A stretch of DNA of 64,000 nucleotides from Coix lacryma-jobi var. lacryma-jobi (GCA_009763385.1 CM019825.1:19769499-19833498), one strand, 5' to 3'; numbered from the stretch's first letter, positions 20,589 to 33,517 are shown. Program-made: numbers and translations. The notes: generated by a model not told the origin, from the letters alone.

Positions 20589-21646
20589 GGGTGTGTTTGG
20601 TTGGGGGTCTATCTCTTAGCCCGGTTCTATAGAGCCAAGATGAACTTGTTTGGTTGGCTGTAAATGGATTGTAGCCTGGCTTCGGGAAGCCATCCGTACT
20701 GCTCTGCCAGGCTACGAAAGAACGCAGCGGTTGCTCGTTTTCCTGGAGCCTGGCCTGGCTCGGCTCGCGTTGGGAGTTCTCTCACCGCCTACCACCGCTC
20801 CGGTGACTTCTCTACGGCGCCATCTCCGTCCGCGACACATCTCCAGCACATGACTGCCGTCATGGCCGGCCGGCGAACTCCTTCCCCACCCGCGACCCCG
20901 CCGTGCTATGGAGAGCTCGGAGATCTGAACAAAGAGGCGAGGTTCCCTGGTGGCGTAGTTGACGCGGAAATAGCCGAGGTTGCGGCGCAGCTGCGAGCTG
21001 GCCTCGGAGAGGGAGTTGGGGGCGGGAGAAGGCCGACCTGTCCAGTAGCTCCACCGGGAGCGATGCTGGACACAGGAGCTGGCTCACCAAGAGGCGGAAG
21101 GCCGGCGTGGTGAGCGTCGCATCGGGGAGGCCCATGGCGGAGGACGACGCGGAGCCACCACCGGCACCAATCTTGAACTGGGATTGGCTTGACCTCGTTT
21201 CTACTAGGGGCGTTCCTTTTCATGCTTCAGTAGATTGGTGCTTCTCTGTCCGTCACAAAATACAGGCATGGTGCTTCGTTTCCCTACTATTACTGATTTG
21301 TTGTGTGTTGTGTTCTCATTACTCGCCCTGCTTCTATCGCGTGTTGCCGCTGCTCGCTACCATGCCCAGTTGCCCACCATGCGTTCGATAAAATCTCTGA
21401 AAGGAGGTACACTTACCAATTCGGAGAATAGGTAACTATATCAAAATAAACTAGACAACCAAACATACTATAAGGCTAGCCAGGCTAACATGGTACAAAC
21501 AATCAAACAATCAGGTATTGGCTTGGTGAGAGCAGGCTAAGACTAACCAGGCTTGGATCAGGTATTGGCTTGGTGAGAGCAGACTAAGACTAACCAGGTT
21601 TAGATCGTAGTCAGGCTAGAAGTTAGCCAGGAAACCAAACACACCC
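20589..21646. mobile_element. Non-autonomous DNA transposon with GGGTGTGTTTGGTT termini and GC-rich cargo
   Basis: The ends are inverted: left GGGTGTGTTTGGTT at 20589, right AACCAAACACACCC ending at 21646. Tourist (PIF/Harbinger) elements have similar termini, but I see no clean TAA or TTA duplication. The 1.06-kb interior has GC-rich overlapping ORFs (20664-21223) without a transposase domain and may include a captured host fragment. Near the right end lies a 47-bp tandem duplication. Confidence 0.5.
21511..21604. repeat. 47-bp tandem duplication
   Basis: Two head-to-tail copies start at 21511 and 21558 with TCAGGTATTGGCTTGGTGAG and differ at three positions. Confidence 0.85.
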
Positions 21647-22550
21647 TGGTGTCCATGAACCTATCAGGTGAATCAACCAATTTGAACAATGTAATATACT
21701 AAGCCGAGAATAAGCTGAAACAATTGATTTACTATGAGAAGAAAACACTGTTCTACGACTGATTTGTACGGATTAAAGCCGATTTGTAACTCAAGCGAAC
21801 AGAGCCAAATTAGTGTTGATGAACCTGGGCTATTAGGTGAATCAGCCAATTTGAACACGTGTCTATGAGACTACCTTTAGTTGGGATTCAAATACCGACC
21901 GACGAAACTAGTTGGCTAAACTTTAGTTGATTAATTAATTTTTAATTTAAACCAGTCCTAGCCAATCAAATGTGCCATACATTCTGGTGGTGGATCGTTA
22001 GTCATCGGTCACTAATGTAATCTCGTGTCGAGTGTGTGGCGGTTTGGGATGCAACTAGGTACTCAATGGTGTTTTTTTGTCAGCTAACTAATTATGGTCA
22101 AATGCTATTCTAGTTCATTTTTTCACTTTCATCAAACTACCAAAACGTCATTCTAGTTCATTTGATCAATTTTTTGGGTCGACCCAATAACCCAAAATGT
22201 TTTAAACTTGCATCCCTGGTGGCGGTAAAGTATTATATCATGGACCATTGAAATGAAAATATAAAATATGGTTAGATTATTAGAATACTAGGACATCATT
22301 TCTTTTTTTTAAAAAAAAGATCACAACCATTTTTACAAAAAGAAATCCAGAAAAAAAAGATGATAGATGATGCCATCCAAGTCATCCTGTGGGCCAGCAC
22401 CAAACCACTGTCCACGAGTGCGCTCATCATTGTGACCTCAGACTGTGTCATCTAACCTTTCCTTGTGCGTTCCTTCCAGCCATCTCCTCCGAGTCTCCGA
22501 CTCCGTGCCTCCGCTGCCTCCCAAAAACATCGCCAATTCCTCCGCACAAA
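21647..22550. other. Intergenic and promoter region upstream of ureidoglycine aminohydrolase
   Basis: 21705-21815 matches the multicopy fragment at 34640-34735 (GAGAAGAAAACA then CGACTGATTT). The rest is AT-rich. The promoter and 5' UTR of the gene at 22551 should lie in the GC-richer last 150 bp. Confidence 0.45.
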
Positions 22551-25500
22551 ATGACGAGCATCCACCGCCTCCGCCCCGTCTTCCTCTTCGTCCTCTTTGC
22601 GTCGCTGCGATGCGGTAATGGCGCCAAAACCCTAACCCGCACCCCCACCGAGCTCTCCGCCCGCCACCGTGTCGTCTGGCGTCCGCACTCCGCAGTCTCC
22701 ACTGTGCCAGTCCTCGCTCTTGCCTCACTCGCTTCGCTGTCTGTCACTTGATCCTTGCAGGTGAGGCGGTGGCGGCTGGATACGGAGGTGGCGCCGAGGG
22801 GTTCTGCTCGGCGGAGCGGTCGAGCGAGTGCTCCGGCGGCCAGCCGCTCTACTGGAAGGTCACCAATCCCACCCTCGCGCCCGCGCACCTCCAAGGTGCG
22901 TAATGGAGGACCAGCCTTGGGTCGCTCCTTTTTTTTTTGGAATGTCCGGTGGTGTGTATATTTGCTCTGCGTGGAGCTTGGAGTGAACTTTATAAGTCGA
23001 AATCCAAGGTTTATTGGTCATTCATAGCTGCAGCCTTGCAATAAACCTTGTGTTTTATGGACTTATACGTTCCCATGTTATAATGTTAGATCACATCCTA
23101 GTTTATATGGTAATAACACGGGTGTCACTGGCTTCCAATCGGTGGTCTTATGCTCCATGCGTTTAGATTTTTTTTTTCTTCGTGGAGATGAAATGAATTG
23201 GCTGACATATGCTCCATGCTTTTAGAGTTTTTTTTTTCGTGGAGATGAAATGAATTGGCTGAGATATGCTAGTGTCTACATGAGAAATTTACTGATCGAA
23301 TCTGGAAGGCCTCAGAGCTGAGTGGGTGGAAGTGGCCGGCCCAAGGGCTCTTAGGAGCCCAAGCAATTTAATCGGCTAAGGAGAGGGTTAGACTCAATGA
23401 TTGGGCCTAATCGACTTGAATGCCGAGGAGCCCAGGCAGGTGGTCAGGGTTACTGGACCACCAGAGCCAGCATTCTAGAAATGCCAGTTCTCACCACTGT
23501 TATAGATAGATTAATTAGTGATATGAAAATATTTGCCTCCTGCTAATCATTCAGAATAAGCAGATATCTTGTTTTCTGATAATGCTCTGATCTGCATACC
23601 TAGAATGGAAGCTTGTTTGCTTATCTACTTTTGTGCTTCATTGTTTATTTGTTATAAGCTAAGTCTTGTTGTTTCCACAAATACTGATGCTCCTAGTTCC
23701 AATTATTATTTATTCCATCTAATGGTGATCCTTTTCTGGAACTCTAGATTTACCTGGCTTCACACGTAGTGTTTTCAAAAGGGATCATGCTTTAATAACA
23801 CCAGAGAGTCATGTATTCAGTCCTTTGCCTGATTGGTATGACTTCCTTCCCCTTACAGTTTCTATTCACTTTCTAAAGCTATGCTAGCATCATGCATTTT
23901 ACAATCTACCCTCTGTTTAGGATCAATACCTTAGGAGCATATTTGATCAGTCCAGCTATTGGTGCACACTTCACTATGTATCTGGCAAACATGCAAGGTA
24001 TGCTGTTTGTCCCATTTGCAAAACCATAAATAGAAATATGAACAGTTATAGTTGCATATGTTTTCTTATATATTACTTTTTGGGGACTTATATGACAAGA
24101 CCCGGTAGCAATAATTCTAGTCCAGGTCATGTTGCACATAGTTCGATATGATTTGATCTCATTATTATTCAACAATTCCATTGTGCTCAGATACAATTTT
24201 CTATTTCTATAAAGCTAGATATTTGTTTCCTACCATATCATTGAAGTGGCCAGGAATAAATTAAAACATGTGGTTCCATTTCTTTACATTAGTACATGTT
24301 ATTTTTAATTATTGCTGAAATGAGTAGTTGGATAATGACATATTCTGAAGTAGTGTTTGTGGGGTGCAGATGGTTCAAAATCAGCCCTACCACCGAAAGA
24401 TGTTGAAAGGTTGGTCCCTTAACTAACACTAGTTAGAATAACACTACTGCATACGTGTAACTACTACCCGTTTTAATAGTGCAAGAAATGGATCACTCTA
24501 AGCAACAAGTGCTGTGCACACAAAGTTAAATGTTTCATTCTGGCACTATCCAGCTCTTAGTTTTGCTTGGAATTGTCACCATTCCCTTTTTTTTATTGAG
24601 GTTTCTGCTACCCTTATTGTGAATGACTTTCCAGGCTTGTTTTTGTACTGCAAGGGAGCATTTCGTTGACTGTGGGGACTGGAACTACCCATTCTCTGCT
24701 GGTAAGGCTTTATCAGAGTGCTTGTCTTTTTTTTTCTTTCTAAATCTTTAATCAAAGTAATTCTGTATATCTATACACTCAATTCTCATACACACAACTC
24801 TAAGCATTGGGGCTCGAAAGAATACTACTTCCATTACATGATAGATTCATAAGGCTATAAGGACATAGCTTTTGGTTTACTTATGCATAACTTAATGCAG
24901 CACTATGTTCTAAGGGCGAACCCATTCAGCTTTAGTCCACATTTTTTTTTTGCTTGCAGCTTCTGTATCTGGAAAATGTTAGTTTAGTGTTTATGAACAT
25001 TCAATATGTTACTTCCTCCATTCCAAATTATAAGATGTTTTGGCTTTTGTAGATACATATTTTTTTCTATGCATTTAGATATACACTAAGTCTAGATATA
25101 TAGTGGAAGCAATGTATCTAGAAAAGCCAAAACGTCCTATAATTTGGAAAAAAGGGAGTACCAAGGAAGAGTATCCAACCTCAGTTGATATACAATTTTA
25201 TAAGTAACTGAAATTTTCTGCTCCTGATTTGGTTTTTCTTTTTGCCATAGGATGCTGTAACTTACAACATCATGTAATTAGTCCTACATATGTTTCAGAT
25301 GCGGAAATGCATGCCCTCTAAGGGGTTGTTTGAGTCACCTAGAGTCCTAGACCCTTATTCTTGTCCTTAATATGATGATACGCAGCTCTCTTGCGTGTTT
25401 GAGAAAAAAAGATGCGGAAATCCAAGGCTGATGCAGTATATCAATTTTTTAAGAGACATCTATGAGAGATTGTAAATATTCAAATTCAGTAGCTTTCATA

Positions 25501-28437
25501 AATTTGTATTCTCACGCTTTAAATATTTTCACAATATTGATTATATCTGGTACTTATTCCATGTATACCCACTTTGCATAAGTTCTGCTTATTCTGCACT
25601 GATGTGGCTTACTAAATAAGTGCAGGTGGATTCCTATGCATATCTTCCTGCAAACACAAAACATTCTATGATCTCAGATGAACCGACCACTGTTGTAATA
25701 TTTGAGAGGAGGTACAATAATTTCATGGAGATGCTACAGTTTTGCTGATGTATAACTGTAGAAATTTGATTGCTTGTTACCACTTCTTATTTACTTAACT
25801 GCCGAAATCCTGTTGTTTATCTGTCTTGTGTTGGACACTTGGACTGGTGTGAGGTCATGGTTGTTATAACCTTGGTCATGCTGCGAATGTAATTGTGTTG
25901 AGCTGGTAGGAGCAAGCTTTGCCTCTCCTCTGTTCTTTTTTCTTTAATAAAATGACATGCAGCTCTCCTACATCGTTTGAGAAAAAAAGGTGTACTAAAA
26001 TATTCAAGATTTTGATTAATTTGCTATAGAAATGGTTGAACTTTAGGAAAACTAATAAAATCTAAAGCATATGTTGGCTGTTGCTCCTCTTTGGTTATGG
26101 ATATTATATTTGTTTAACTCAGATGCAGAAACTTTTCAGTTAATGACTTAATGCTTCAGGTTCTTTTTTCATTTTTAAAAATTAATTACACTGAAGACCT
26201 TTCTCAATTCTATTCGCTTAGGTACAGTGCCATTGATGATTCCCATCCTGATGTAATTGTTGGTTCAACAGATAAGCAACCCCTTCTTGAAACCCCGGGA
26301 GAGGTACAATTGGCCTTATATCTGTGGATCATCATCTACTCTGTGCACCTAAATATACTTGGACTTCCTGCCATTTAGGAGGCCCGTTTTTCACACCATG
26401 CACATCAAGTGACATAGTAAAATTTGTATCTTCTTTTTAGAATAAGGATGTTCAAACGTACTTATGGCTGCTTTTACTTTTTTTGTAAGATAATGGCTGC
26501 TTTCACTGACAGCTTACAATCTTGTCTCGTTCTGATCCTCCTTTTTGGACTTGAAACTTCATGAATCATGTTAGTTATTTTAGCTTTCATAATCTCAGGT
26601 CCTCAGTGCTGACATAATTTGTTGTATCTTGTTTCTTAAATAGGTATTTCAACTAAGGAAGCTGCTACCGACTTCTCTGTCCTATGACTTTAATATCCAT
26701 GTAAGTTTGGTCACTTTATGCTCATTATTTTACTCAATGTATCCCACATTATTACACTTAACATGCAGCAACCCAACCACTATTTAAGCTCTTTCTAGCC
26801 GCATATAAATTACTCAATTTCATCTGTAAACAAGATGAAAAGATTTCCATATCGGAGAGTGGTGTTGAACAAAAATGTCCTCTTTAATGCACCTGATAGT
26901 TGGGTAGCGCTGATACTGAGTTACCTAAAAGTTCGTTGCCTTTTTCTTTTATCTCATATGATGAGCAGCGTCTAATATCCGTCTCTCATATGCAGATAAT
27001 GGACTTTCAACCAGGCGAATATCTCAATGTAAAGGTTTGTAGAATTTGAGGCATTTGGGCTATAATTGACTACTGGTCTTGCTTCATGAATCATGTGGTG
27101 TATTGGTGCTATCCGTACATCTGGTCCTGAAGCTTCCTCTTTTTTTGTTTATTTCTACCAGGAGGTTCATTATAATCAACATGGACTTCTCCTTTTAGAG
27201 GGGCAAGGAATATACCGACTGGGGGAGAGTTGGTAAGGAAGTAATTTTAAAATCCTCTTGTTTTAGTTTTGTTTTTTTTCATGTTAAGTTTTTTAACCTT
27301 GTGCAGTCTTGGAATAGCAGCCTATGTTTTGTATAGAAACTTAAATATTTCATATAAGATTATGTGCTTTGCAGTGATATAACTTCTAGAAGACATGAGC
27401 TACAAAGATTAACTACCCATTTACCTCATTAAACATATGATATGTGTGCTTCATATGCAAAGTTATGTGTACGCACAGAAGTGACAGAACTAGGGAGGGG
27501 GGGAGAGGGGGGGGGGGGGCACCAGAGGCCGTGGCCTCCCTAAAACAGTGAAAAGTTTTTTAATACTCCTATTAATACTACAGTACAAAGCATATTCTGT
27601 CCATTTTAACTCATATTTTATGATAATATTATCATCTTTTGTCTTGAAAACTAACTACAAAGGTACAACCATATAAAAATAATATTGCGATGTATACTTA
27701 TGTATATTTATCACACATACAAGATGTCATTACGTTTATCCGGCCCCCCTTAATCAAAATTGCTGGTTCCGCCACTGTATGCATATAGTTTTTGTTTTTG
27801 TCCACCTCCTTCCTTCTGTTGCCCTTTAGCTTGTTTGTGTATGCTTTGCTAAGATTTACTCCCTCCGTCCATGAAAGAATCAATTCCTTGAGTTGTGTTA
27901 AGTCAAACTTTTTAAACTTTGACCAAATTTCTAGAAAAAACTATCAAGATTGATGATACCAAATTCACATCGTTAGATATAGCTTCGAATATATTTTCAT
28001 AATGTGTCTATTTTATATCATAGATGTTATTTTCTCTTTTCTATAAAGTTAGTCAAAGTTAAAAAAGTTTGACTGACACTGATTCTAGGAATTGATTCTT
28101 TCATGACAGAGGGAGTATGAATTATATGCTCAAACTGCACGTGTTTCTTTCAAGTAAATTTTTGTTTACATATTATACTCAATCCCAATAAGTTCTGAAG
28201 ACCACTTCTTGATTACGCAGGTATCCCGTGCAAGCAGGGGATACCATTTGGATGGCACCGTTTGTTCCTCAGTGGTAAGTGTATGACACCTTGGTGTTTG
28301 ACATCTACTGACTTGGCTGTTTTTAGCTAGCTCACCCCTGGTGTCATAAACCGTAATGTTCCAGGTATGCCGCCCTTGGTAAGACCAGGACGAGATACTT
28401 GCTGTACAAAGATGTCAATAGGAACCCATTGATATAA
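22551..28437 (+). CDS. UGLYAH: (S)-ureidoglycine aminohydrolase, bicupin, 13 exons, 310 aa
   Basis: Exons 22551-22614, 22761-22895, 23748-23835, 23921-23997, 24370-24409, 24635-24701, 25626-25711, 26222-26303, 26644-26700, 26996-27034, 27162-27232, 28221-28274 and 28365-28437 join in frame with GT-AG introns. The enzyme releases ammonia from (S)-ureidoglycine, giving (S)-ureidoglycolate in purine (allantoin) catabolism, with Mn2+, in the ER. A hydrophobic N-terminal signal (PVFLFVLFASLRCG) fits ER entry. The first cupin spans about residues 60-190 and the second about 225-305. The metal ligands known from the Arabidopsis enzyme (E235, H237, H241, Q275) line up as E246, H248, H252 in EVHYNQH and Q286 in FVPQW, all with the same offset of 11. 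Length is close to plant orthologues (about 300). Introns carry two MITEs and a telo-box lies in intron 1. No sign of damage. Confidence 0.95.
22627..22635 (+). promoter_or_regulatory. Telo-box in UGLYAH intron 1
   Basis: AAACCCTAA lies 12 bp inside intron 1. Telo-boxes near plant transcription starts are bound by TRB and related proteins and are common in housekeeping genes; a role here is inferred. Confidence 0.45.
23149..23266. repeat. 59-bp tandem duplication in UGLYAH intron 2
   Basis: TATGCTCCATGC, a T-run, then GTGGAGATGAAATGAATTGG recurs with a 59-bp period. The copies differ in the T-run and a few bases. Confidence 0.75.
25010..25160. mobile_element. Stowaway MITE in UGLYAH intron 6
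   Basis: About 151 bp bounded by TA. Left end CTTCCTCCATTCCAAATTAT and right end (reversed) CTCCCTTTTTTCCAAATTAT form inverted repeats that continue for about 20 more bases. Confidence 0.88.
27476..27777. mobile_element. Possible hAT-type non-autonomous element in UGLYAH intron 11
   Basis: The left side reads AGTGACAGAACTAG and the right side, reversed, AGTGGCGGAACCAG. Inside is a G-rich run then AT-rich non-coding DNA. Ends of the form CAGTGGCGGA are common in grass hAT-like MITEs, but I could not fix an 8-bp duplication. Confidence 0.4.
27857..28117. mobile_element. Stowaway MITE in UGLYAH intron 11
   Basis: 261 bp bounded by TA. Left CTCCCTCCGTCCATGAAAGA and right (reversed) CTCCCTCTGTCATGAAAGAA are inverted and continue through AATTCCT. 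Internal AGTCAAACTTTTTAAACTTT and its reverse complement lengthen the hairpin. Confidence 0.9.
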
Positions 28438-30026
28438 TCAAGAAACCAGAACAATAAGGCAATAAATCAAATGGCGAGCTGTGCCAGGTATGAAGGATTT
28501 CAATGGGAGGTGATCACAGGAATGAGAAAAGATCTTATTGTATGCTGAAAAAAAAATCTTGAAACCAAATAACGTGGGAAGTTTAATGTGCACTTGTGAT
28601 GTTCATCACTTCCAGTCTTGGGTGACTGATGCAATTTGAATTGTGATGTAACATATTCAGGACAGCAGTTGCCGAGTTGGATATGCTGTGGCATTTGTGA
28701 ATGGCTAGTCCCATAAATTTCGTTGAGATTTTGGTTTAGAAATGATACTGCAACGATTACAGGATAATCAGTTTTCCATTTTGTTCGGTTCCACAATAAA
28801 GTACTTGTACCGCCCGCCGAGCTGTGGTAACAATGAACGCTGGATTTCCACTGGCCAAGTGAACCAAACAAATTTAAATGATTCAGATTATGCTGTGGAC
28901 ATCTCAAAATTATTGAACCAAACTCTACCTCTGTGGTTCTAAAAATTCAAGCTTCCTAATCCAAAGATGTGGTCTGTGGTGTCTTTGTGTATGTGTGGGA
29001 TAGCAATCTATGTGAGAAGATTTTAAAATCGGGAAGTCCGGGGGCTATCTAGTCACCATGGATTAAGTAATGGCAAACAAATATATAAAAAAAACCGACA
29101 CATAGGTATTTGATTGAAATGAAGCCCTCCACGGATCCGCCCCTGACTAAGTAGATGTTCACAAAGGCCCTGTTTGTTTAAGTGCTTATCAGCTCGTTAT
29201 CAGTCGTGGTATAGTTTTTTTCAAGCACATTAGCCGTAGCCGCATTGTTCTGAGTCCTGCCGAACATACCGAAAGATTTTTAAGATAGACTTTTCTACGA
29301 GACTGACATATAATGAGTTGGATCTTTTATCAATCCATATCATATCTGACCGATGATTTGTCCTACACATATTTTCTTTCTATTTTTTAGATTTATATAC
29401 CATAATATAAAAAAATTACCTGTACAACAAAAAAACTATTAAGTTGATCAAAGAAAAAAGAGTCAAGTTGTAGTCCTTAAAAACACTAAAAACTATTTTA
29501 GTGCAATGATTTAGATTGATGCTCGACTAATCATCATCCCACCACTCAGCTGAACCTGACTAATTAAACACAACCAGCCAAAGGTATCTGAAACTAATTA
29601 ATTAATCATGATAACCATTTTTTAGTCATCTGAAACTAATTAATTAATCATGATAACCATTTTTTAGTCCCAAGGAACTCTGAGGGTGCGGTTCTTTTTT
29701 TGAAAATAACACACTCTGACCTGAAACCGCACTTAAGAAGAGGAGCTCCAGGATTATATAGTTAACTAATGAACAAAGTTAAAGCAAATCAATGCCGGAT
29801 TGGATTGGATTGCAACGGCAAATCGCATCACATGTCCAACAAAATATCTGGAGCTGTACGACATTCCATGATCACAAGCGGCTAGCTGCTTTGATTCCGA
29901 CCCCTGTTTCCTTTCCTTTTTGCATTCACACCCGTCCATCTCCTCAAAATTCGCAGCGTGTCCCTCCATCCCTGCGCTCGTGCTCGCCCAAGCGCAGAGG
30001 CCCCCTCTTTCCTCCACCCCGGGCGC
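28438..30026. other. UGLYAH 3' UTR and upstream region of the CK2 beta gene
   Basis: 28438 to about 28950 is likely 3' UTR. 29164-29290 begins GGCCCTGTTTGTTTAAGTGC and contains TCCTGCCGAACA, a fragment of the multicopy element also near 4990 and 34640. A perfect 42-bp tandem duplication lies at 29586-29669. The last 250 bp hold the CK2 beta promoter. No gene seen. Confidence 0.5.
29586..29669. repeat. Perfect 42-bp tandem duplication
   Basis: Two identical head-to-tail copies begin ATCTGAAACTAATTAATTAA at 29586 and 29628, about 480 bp upstream of the CK2 beta start codon. Confidence 0.92.
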
Positions 30027-30035
30027 AAACCCTAA
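30027..30035 (+). promoter_or_regulatory. Telo-box upstream of CK2 beta start
   Basis: AAACCCTAA followed by CCCTA lies 117 bp before the ATG, in the likely 5' UTR or core promoter. This is typical placement for plant telo-boxes of broadly expressed genes. Confidence 0.6.
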
Positions 30036-30151
30036 CCCTACCGTCGCTCGCCCCGCGGCGCCTGCCAATGGCGCGCCCCGTGTGAGTTTGTGTGAAGGAG
30101 GGAGACCTAGAGGCCGCTAATCGGGGAGGAGAGAGAGAGGGAGAGCGAGAG

Positions 30152-33100
30152 ATGTATAAGCAGGGGGGAGCGGGGGGAGGGGCTGGGCTGGACCGGAAGC
30201 GGATCAGCGACGCGCTAGACAAGCATCTCGAGAAGGCGGTCGCGTCGCCATCCACGTTGAGGGGGTCGGCGGGCGGCGGCGGCGGGCGCGACCACCACCG
30301 CCTCGTCGTGCCGTCCTCCGTGTCATCCATCCCCAAGGGCCGCTGCTCCGAAGGTGACGTCACGCGGTCTTCCTTCCCCCTTTCAGTTTCAGTTTCAGTT
30401 TCAGGTGCCGCGTCGTGGTTTTCGGTGCAGTAGGATGCAGGCACGGAAGGAGATTGGGGTTGCAAAGTGTCGATGTTCCTGCACATGGTTGTTGGTACTC
30501 AATTTTGAATGGGCGTGGCTGAGGCTTTTGTTTAGATTTTGCCCTTAACATGTGGGAATGACACTTGGAGCTTGCTGACACTGTATTGATCTGGGGAATA
30601 ATGAGTTTCGGTTGTGTTCATGTGCTTTTCTGAGTGGGCTCTTTACTGGTGGCCATAATAAGTCGCAAAGGCTTGGTTTGATTCAACTCCGATGTTCTAA
30701 TGATGAATTGTCTGTTTAGAGTGATACCGATATAACTAGGGACAAAAGGAACTGTGTGTAACACTGGAATATGCTTTTGAAGTTGCCTTATGGTAGTGCA
30801 TTCTACTTTGTTCGTGTTGTTACAACGCAGATCTTGTCAATTGCAAAGTTGCTTTTTGACTTGAGTTTATGATAGTTTCTATATAATGTTTGATTTGCAT
30901 CGCAATCCTTAAGCATGCTTGCATTGACAGTTTCATCCTTAATATTCCAGGGGAGTCTGATTCTGATAGTGAAGCATCAGATGTTAGTGGCTCTGATGGA
31001 GAAGACACCTCATGGATTTCATGGTACTGCAACCTAAGGGGGAACGAGTTCTTCTGTGAAGTCGATGATGACTATATTCAAGACGACTTCAACCTTTGTG
31101 GCCTCAGCAGCCAAGTTCCTTATTATGATTATGCTCTCGATCTCATTTTAGATATCGAGTCATCTCATGGTAAGTGTTCTATATAATTACTCATGCACAT
31201 TAAACCTCATGGATGTGAGCCAAGCATACACTGATGCTATATAAGTGAAAAGTTATAAAAGCTTTGCTGGTAGGATTCAGAGTCCCATACTGGAGTTCTG
31301 CATTTCCTGTTCCTAACAGATATCATGCTTGTTATCACAAACATAAAAGGTGAAAGAATAGCTGTATATTTTGATACGTCTCTACAAGTCTACACCTGTT
31401 CTTTTGAATCAGATGTCTTAATCTGGACATACAAGATGTTTCAGACTGCCATGTATCCAACTAATTATTAATCTAGTTTTTGGGGACACATCTTGAAAGC
31501 ACTGTTTTTTTTTGTCCTGCATGAAATGTGTTACACCCAGCTCCATTCAGTCCATCATTGTGCTGGCAGTAGTGGTTTGATCGCACATGTTGAGTTCTAG
31601 AGTTGTAGTCATCTTTTCTAGCCTTTAAATGTTTTGATCTAGTAGAAATATAAGATACTTTACATGTTTACAACTGAAAAATTATTATATTTTCTGAACA
31701 TGTCTTGAAAGCACTAGGCTTTCTATCCTGTGTGGAATGTTTTACACCCAGCTCAGTTTGCTTCATTGTTAGGCTGGCAGTAGTGAGTTGATCCCACATG
31801 ATTTGTTCTAGATTTATATTTTATAGTCTTGTTAGAGTTGCATATAAATCTTAGGAAACCATCAATAGCAACCGCTTCAACCTTTTAAGTGCATCTGGTA
31901 TTCTGGTTGCAACAGATAGTGTGTTATATTCTGCAATAGTCAGGGTAGCTACTGCTCCTGCCCATGGATAATCATATCCGTAGCATGCTGTGTGCAGCTG
32001 CATTTTTCTGCACTTCAATTGGCTTTTGTGAATTGTGAAATGTCCGTTGCTACTTCAGGGTATTGATGATGTTGATTTTGCACACCAAGTTAAGAACTAT
32101 AGACAAAACACTAGTACCTCCATCCACGAGCTTAATGGATTCTAGTGGACGGAGGTAGTACTTATTTATTATTTCTAATATCATCATCATTAATTTTTGT
32201 AGTTCAATATTTCTGTTGGTGATTTTTTTTTTCATTGAAACTATGGTGCTAGGTATCACATGATCAATAAGAATGAGTGGAAATTTATATCTGAATTTGG
32301 TTTTTGCTAGCAGTTTGGTTTAAACATGTTAGTCATTTTGAATACCTTTTTTCTGTAAGGTATGTTCAGATAAGTAGGCATAGCAATCCACATGGCCAAA
32401 CCAGTTTGGTTTAATATGTTAAGTCATTTTGAACAATCCATGTGACTGAACCGTGACATAAGATATATATTTTACTATTATTATTATGTTATTACTCTGT
32501 TTTACCTTTTTTTATGTACTTATTACATATTTTATTTATGACTCATGTTGGGTTCCTTCTCTAGCCTACACCAAATTGCTTGGGATGAAAAGCTTTTGTT
32601 GTTGTTGTATCCCTTGGTTATATATCCCTTTTAGTGATGTTCTTCAGTTATGTAATTGTGTAGGTGATATGTTCACCGAGGAACAAAATGAGCTCGTAGA
32701 ATCAGCTGCAGAGATGCTTTATGGGCTGATCCATGCACGATACATTCTGACCAGTAAAGGACTGGCTGCAATGGTACATATTCTGCTCTAACTGGTGTAC
32801 TTACACTTTGATGATGTAGTTTTATTTATTAAGGTTGCTTTCTTGTACAGCTGGAGAAGTACAAGAACTATGACTTTGGGCGGTGCCCGCGTGTTTACTG
32901 CTGTGGTCAACCATGCCTGCCAGTTGGACAATCAGATATTCATCGATCTAGTACCGTGAAGATATACTGCCCCAAGTGTGAAGACATCTACTACCCACGG
33001 TCCAAGTACCAAGGCAGTATCCTAACCATACTCTTATCAGACTGTCTTAGTGCGTATGTGTTTCAAACTTTGATCTCTTCGTGAGAATTCAAACAAAGGC

Positions 33101-33511
33101 ATTTTTGTACCAAGTATGACACTGAGAATGGGCTGTCAATGTTCTCATGTGTTTGCATCCATTCACCTACAACTCTTTTTCGGTTGAAACAAAAAACCAT
33201 TAAACATGAAAATTGTCGACAGCACCCACCAATCACCATGTGTTTTCAACTCCCATAGATTAATGTAGTTTAGTACTCCGAACCCGAGATGCATTAGCTC
33301 TCTTCTGTGTTATTGTGGTTCTGTAGTTGCATAGTGTTTTCCATTTTGTTATATCCTGCTATTTTCTTAACCTTGTTCAGACATCGACGGCGCATACTTT
33401 GGGACAACGTTCCCCCATCTGTTCCTGATGACATACGAGCACCTGAAGCCACAGAAGCCCTCGCAGCGCTATGTTCCTCGTGTCTTTGGCTTCAAGCTCC
33501 ACAAGCCATGA
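30152..33511 (+). CDS. CKB: Casein kinase 2 regulatory (beta) subunit, 5 exons, 275 aa
   Basis: Exons 30152-30353, 30951-31169, 32664-32773, 32851-33016 and 33381-33511 join in frame with GT-AG introns. The protein dimerises and holds two catalytic alpha subunits in the CK2 holoenzyme, setting substrate choice in nucleus and cytoplasm. Residues 1-90 form the plant-specific Gly/Ser-rich extension with acidic serine clusters (SDSDSEASDVSGSDGED), likely phosphorylation sites. The conserved core follows with SWISWYCNLRGNEFFCEV and the acidic DDDYIQDDFN loop. The zinc finger cysteines are C189, C194, C217 and C220, with the 28-residue spacing of the family. The C-terminal FPHLFLMTYEHLKPQ contacts the alpha subunit. 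Length matches plant homologues. No defects seen. A duplicated copy of its last coding bases follows in the 3' UTR. Confidence 0.96.
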
Positions 33512-33517
33512 GCCTCA

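Noticed and set aside
22389..22751. 120-codon ORF with an upstream start before UGLYAH
   Set aside because: It is in another frame from the ATG at 22551, runs through intron 1 and does not join the conserved exon 2.
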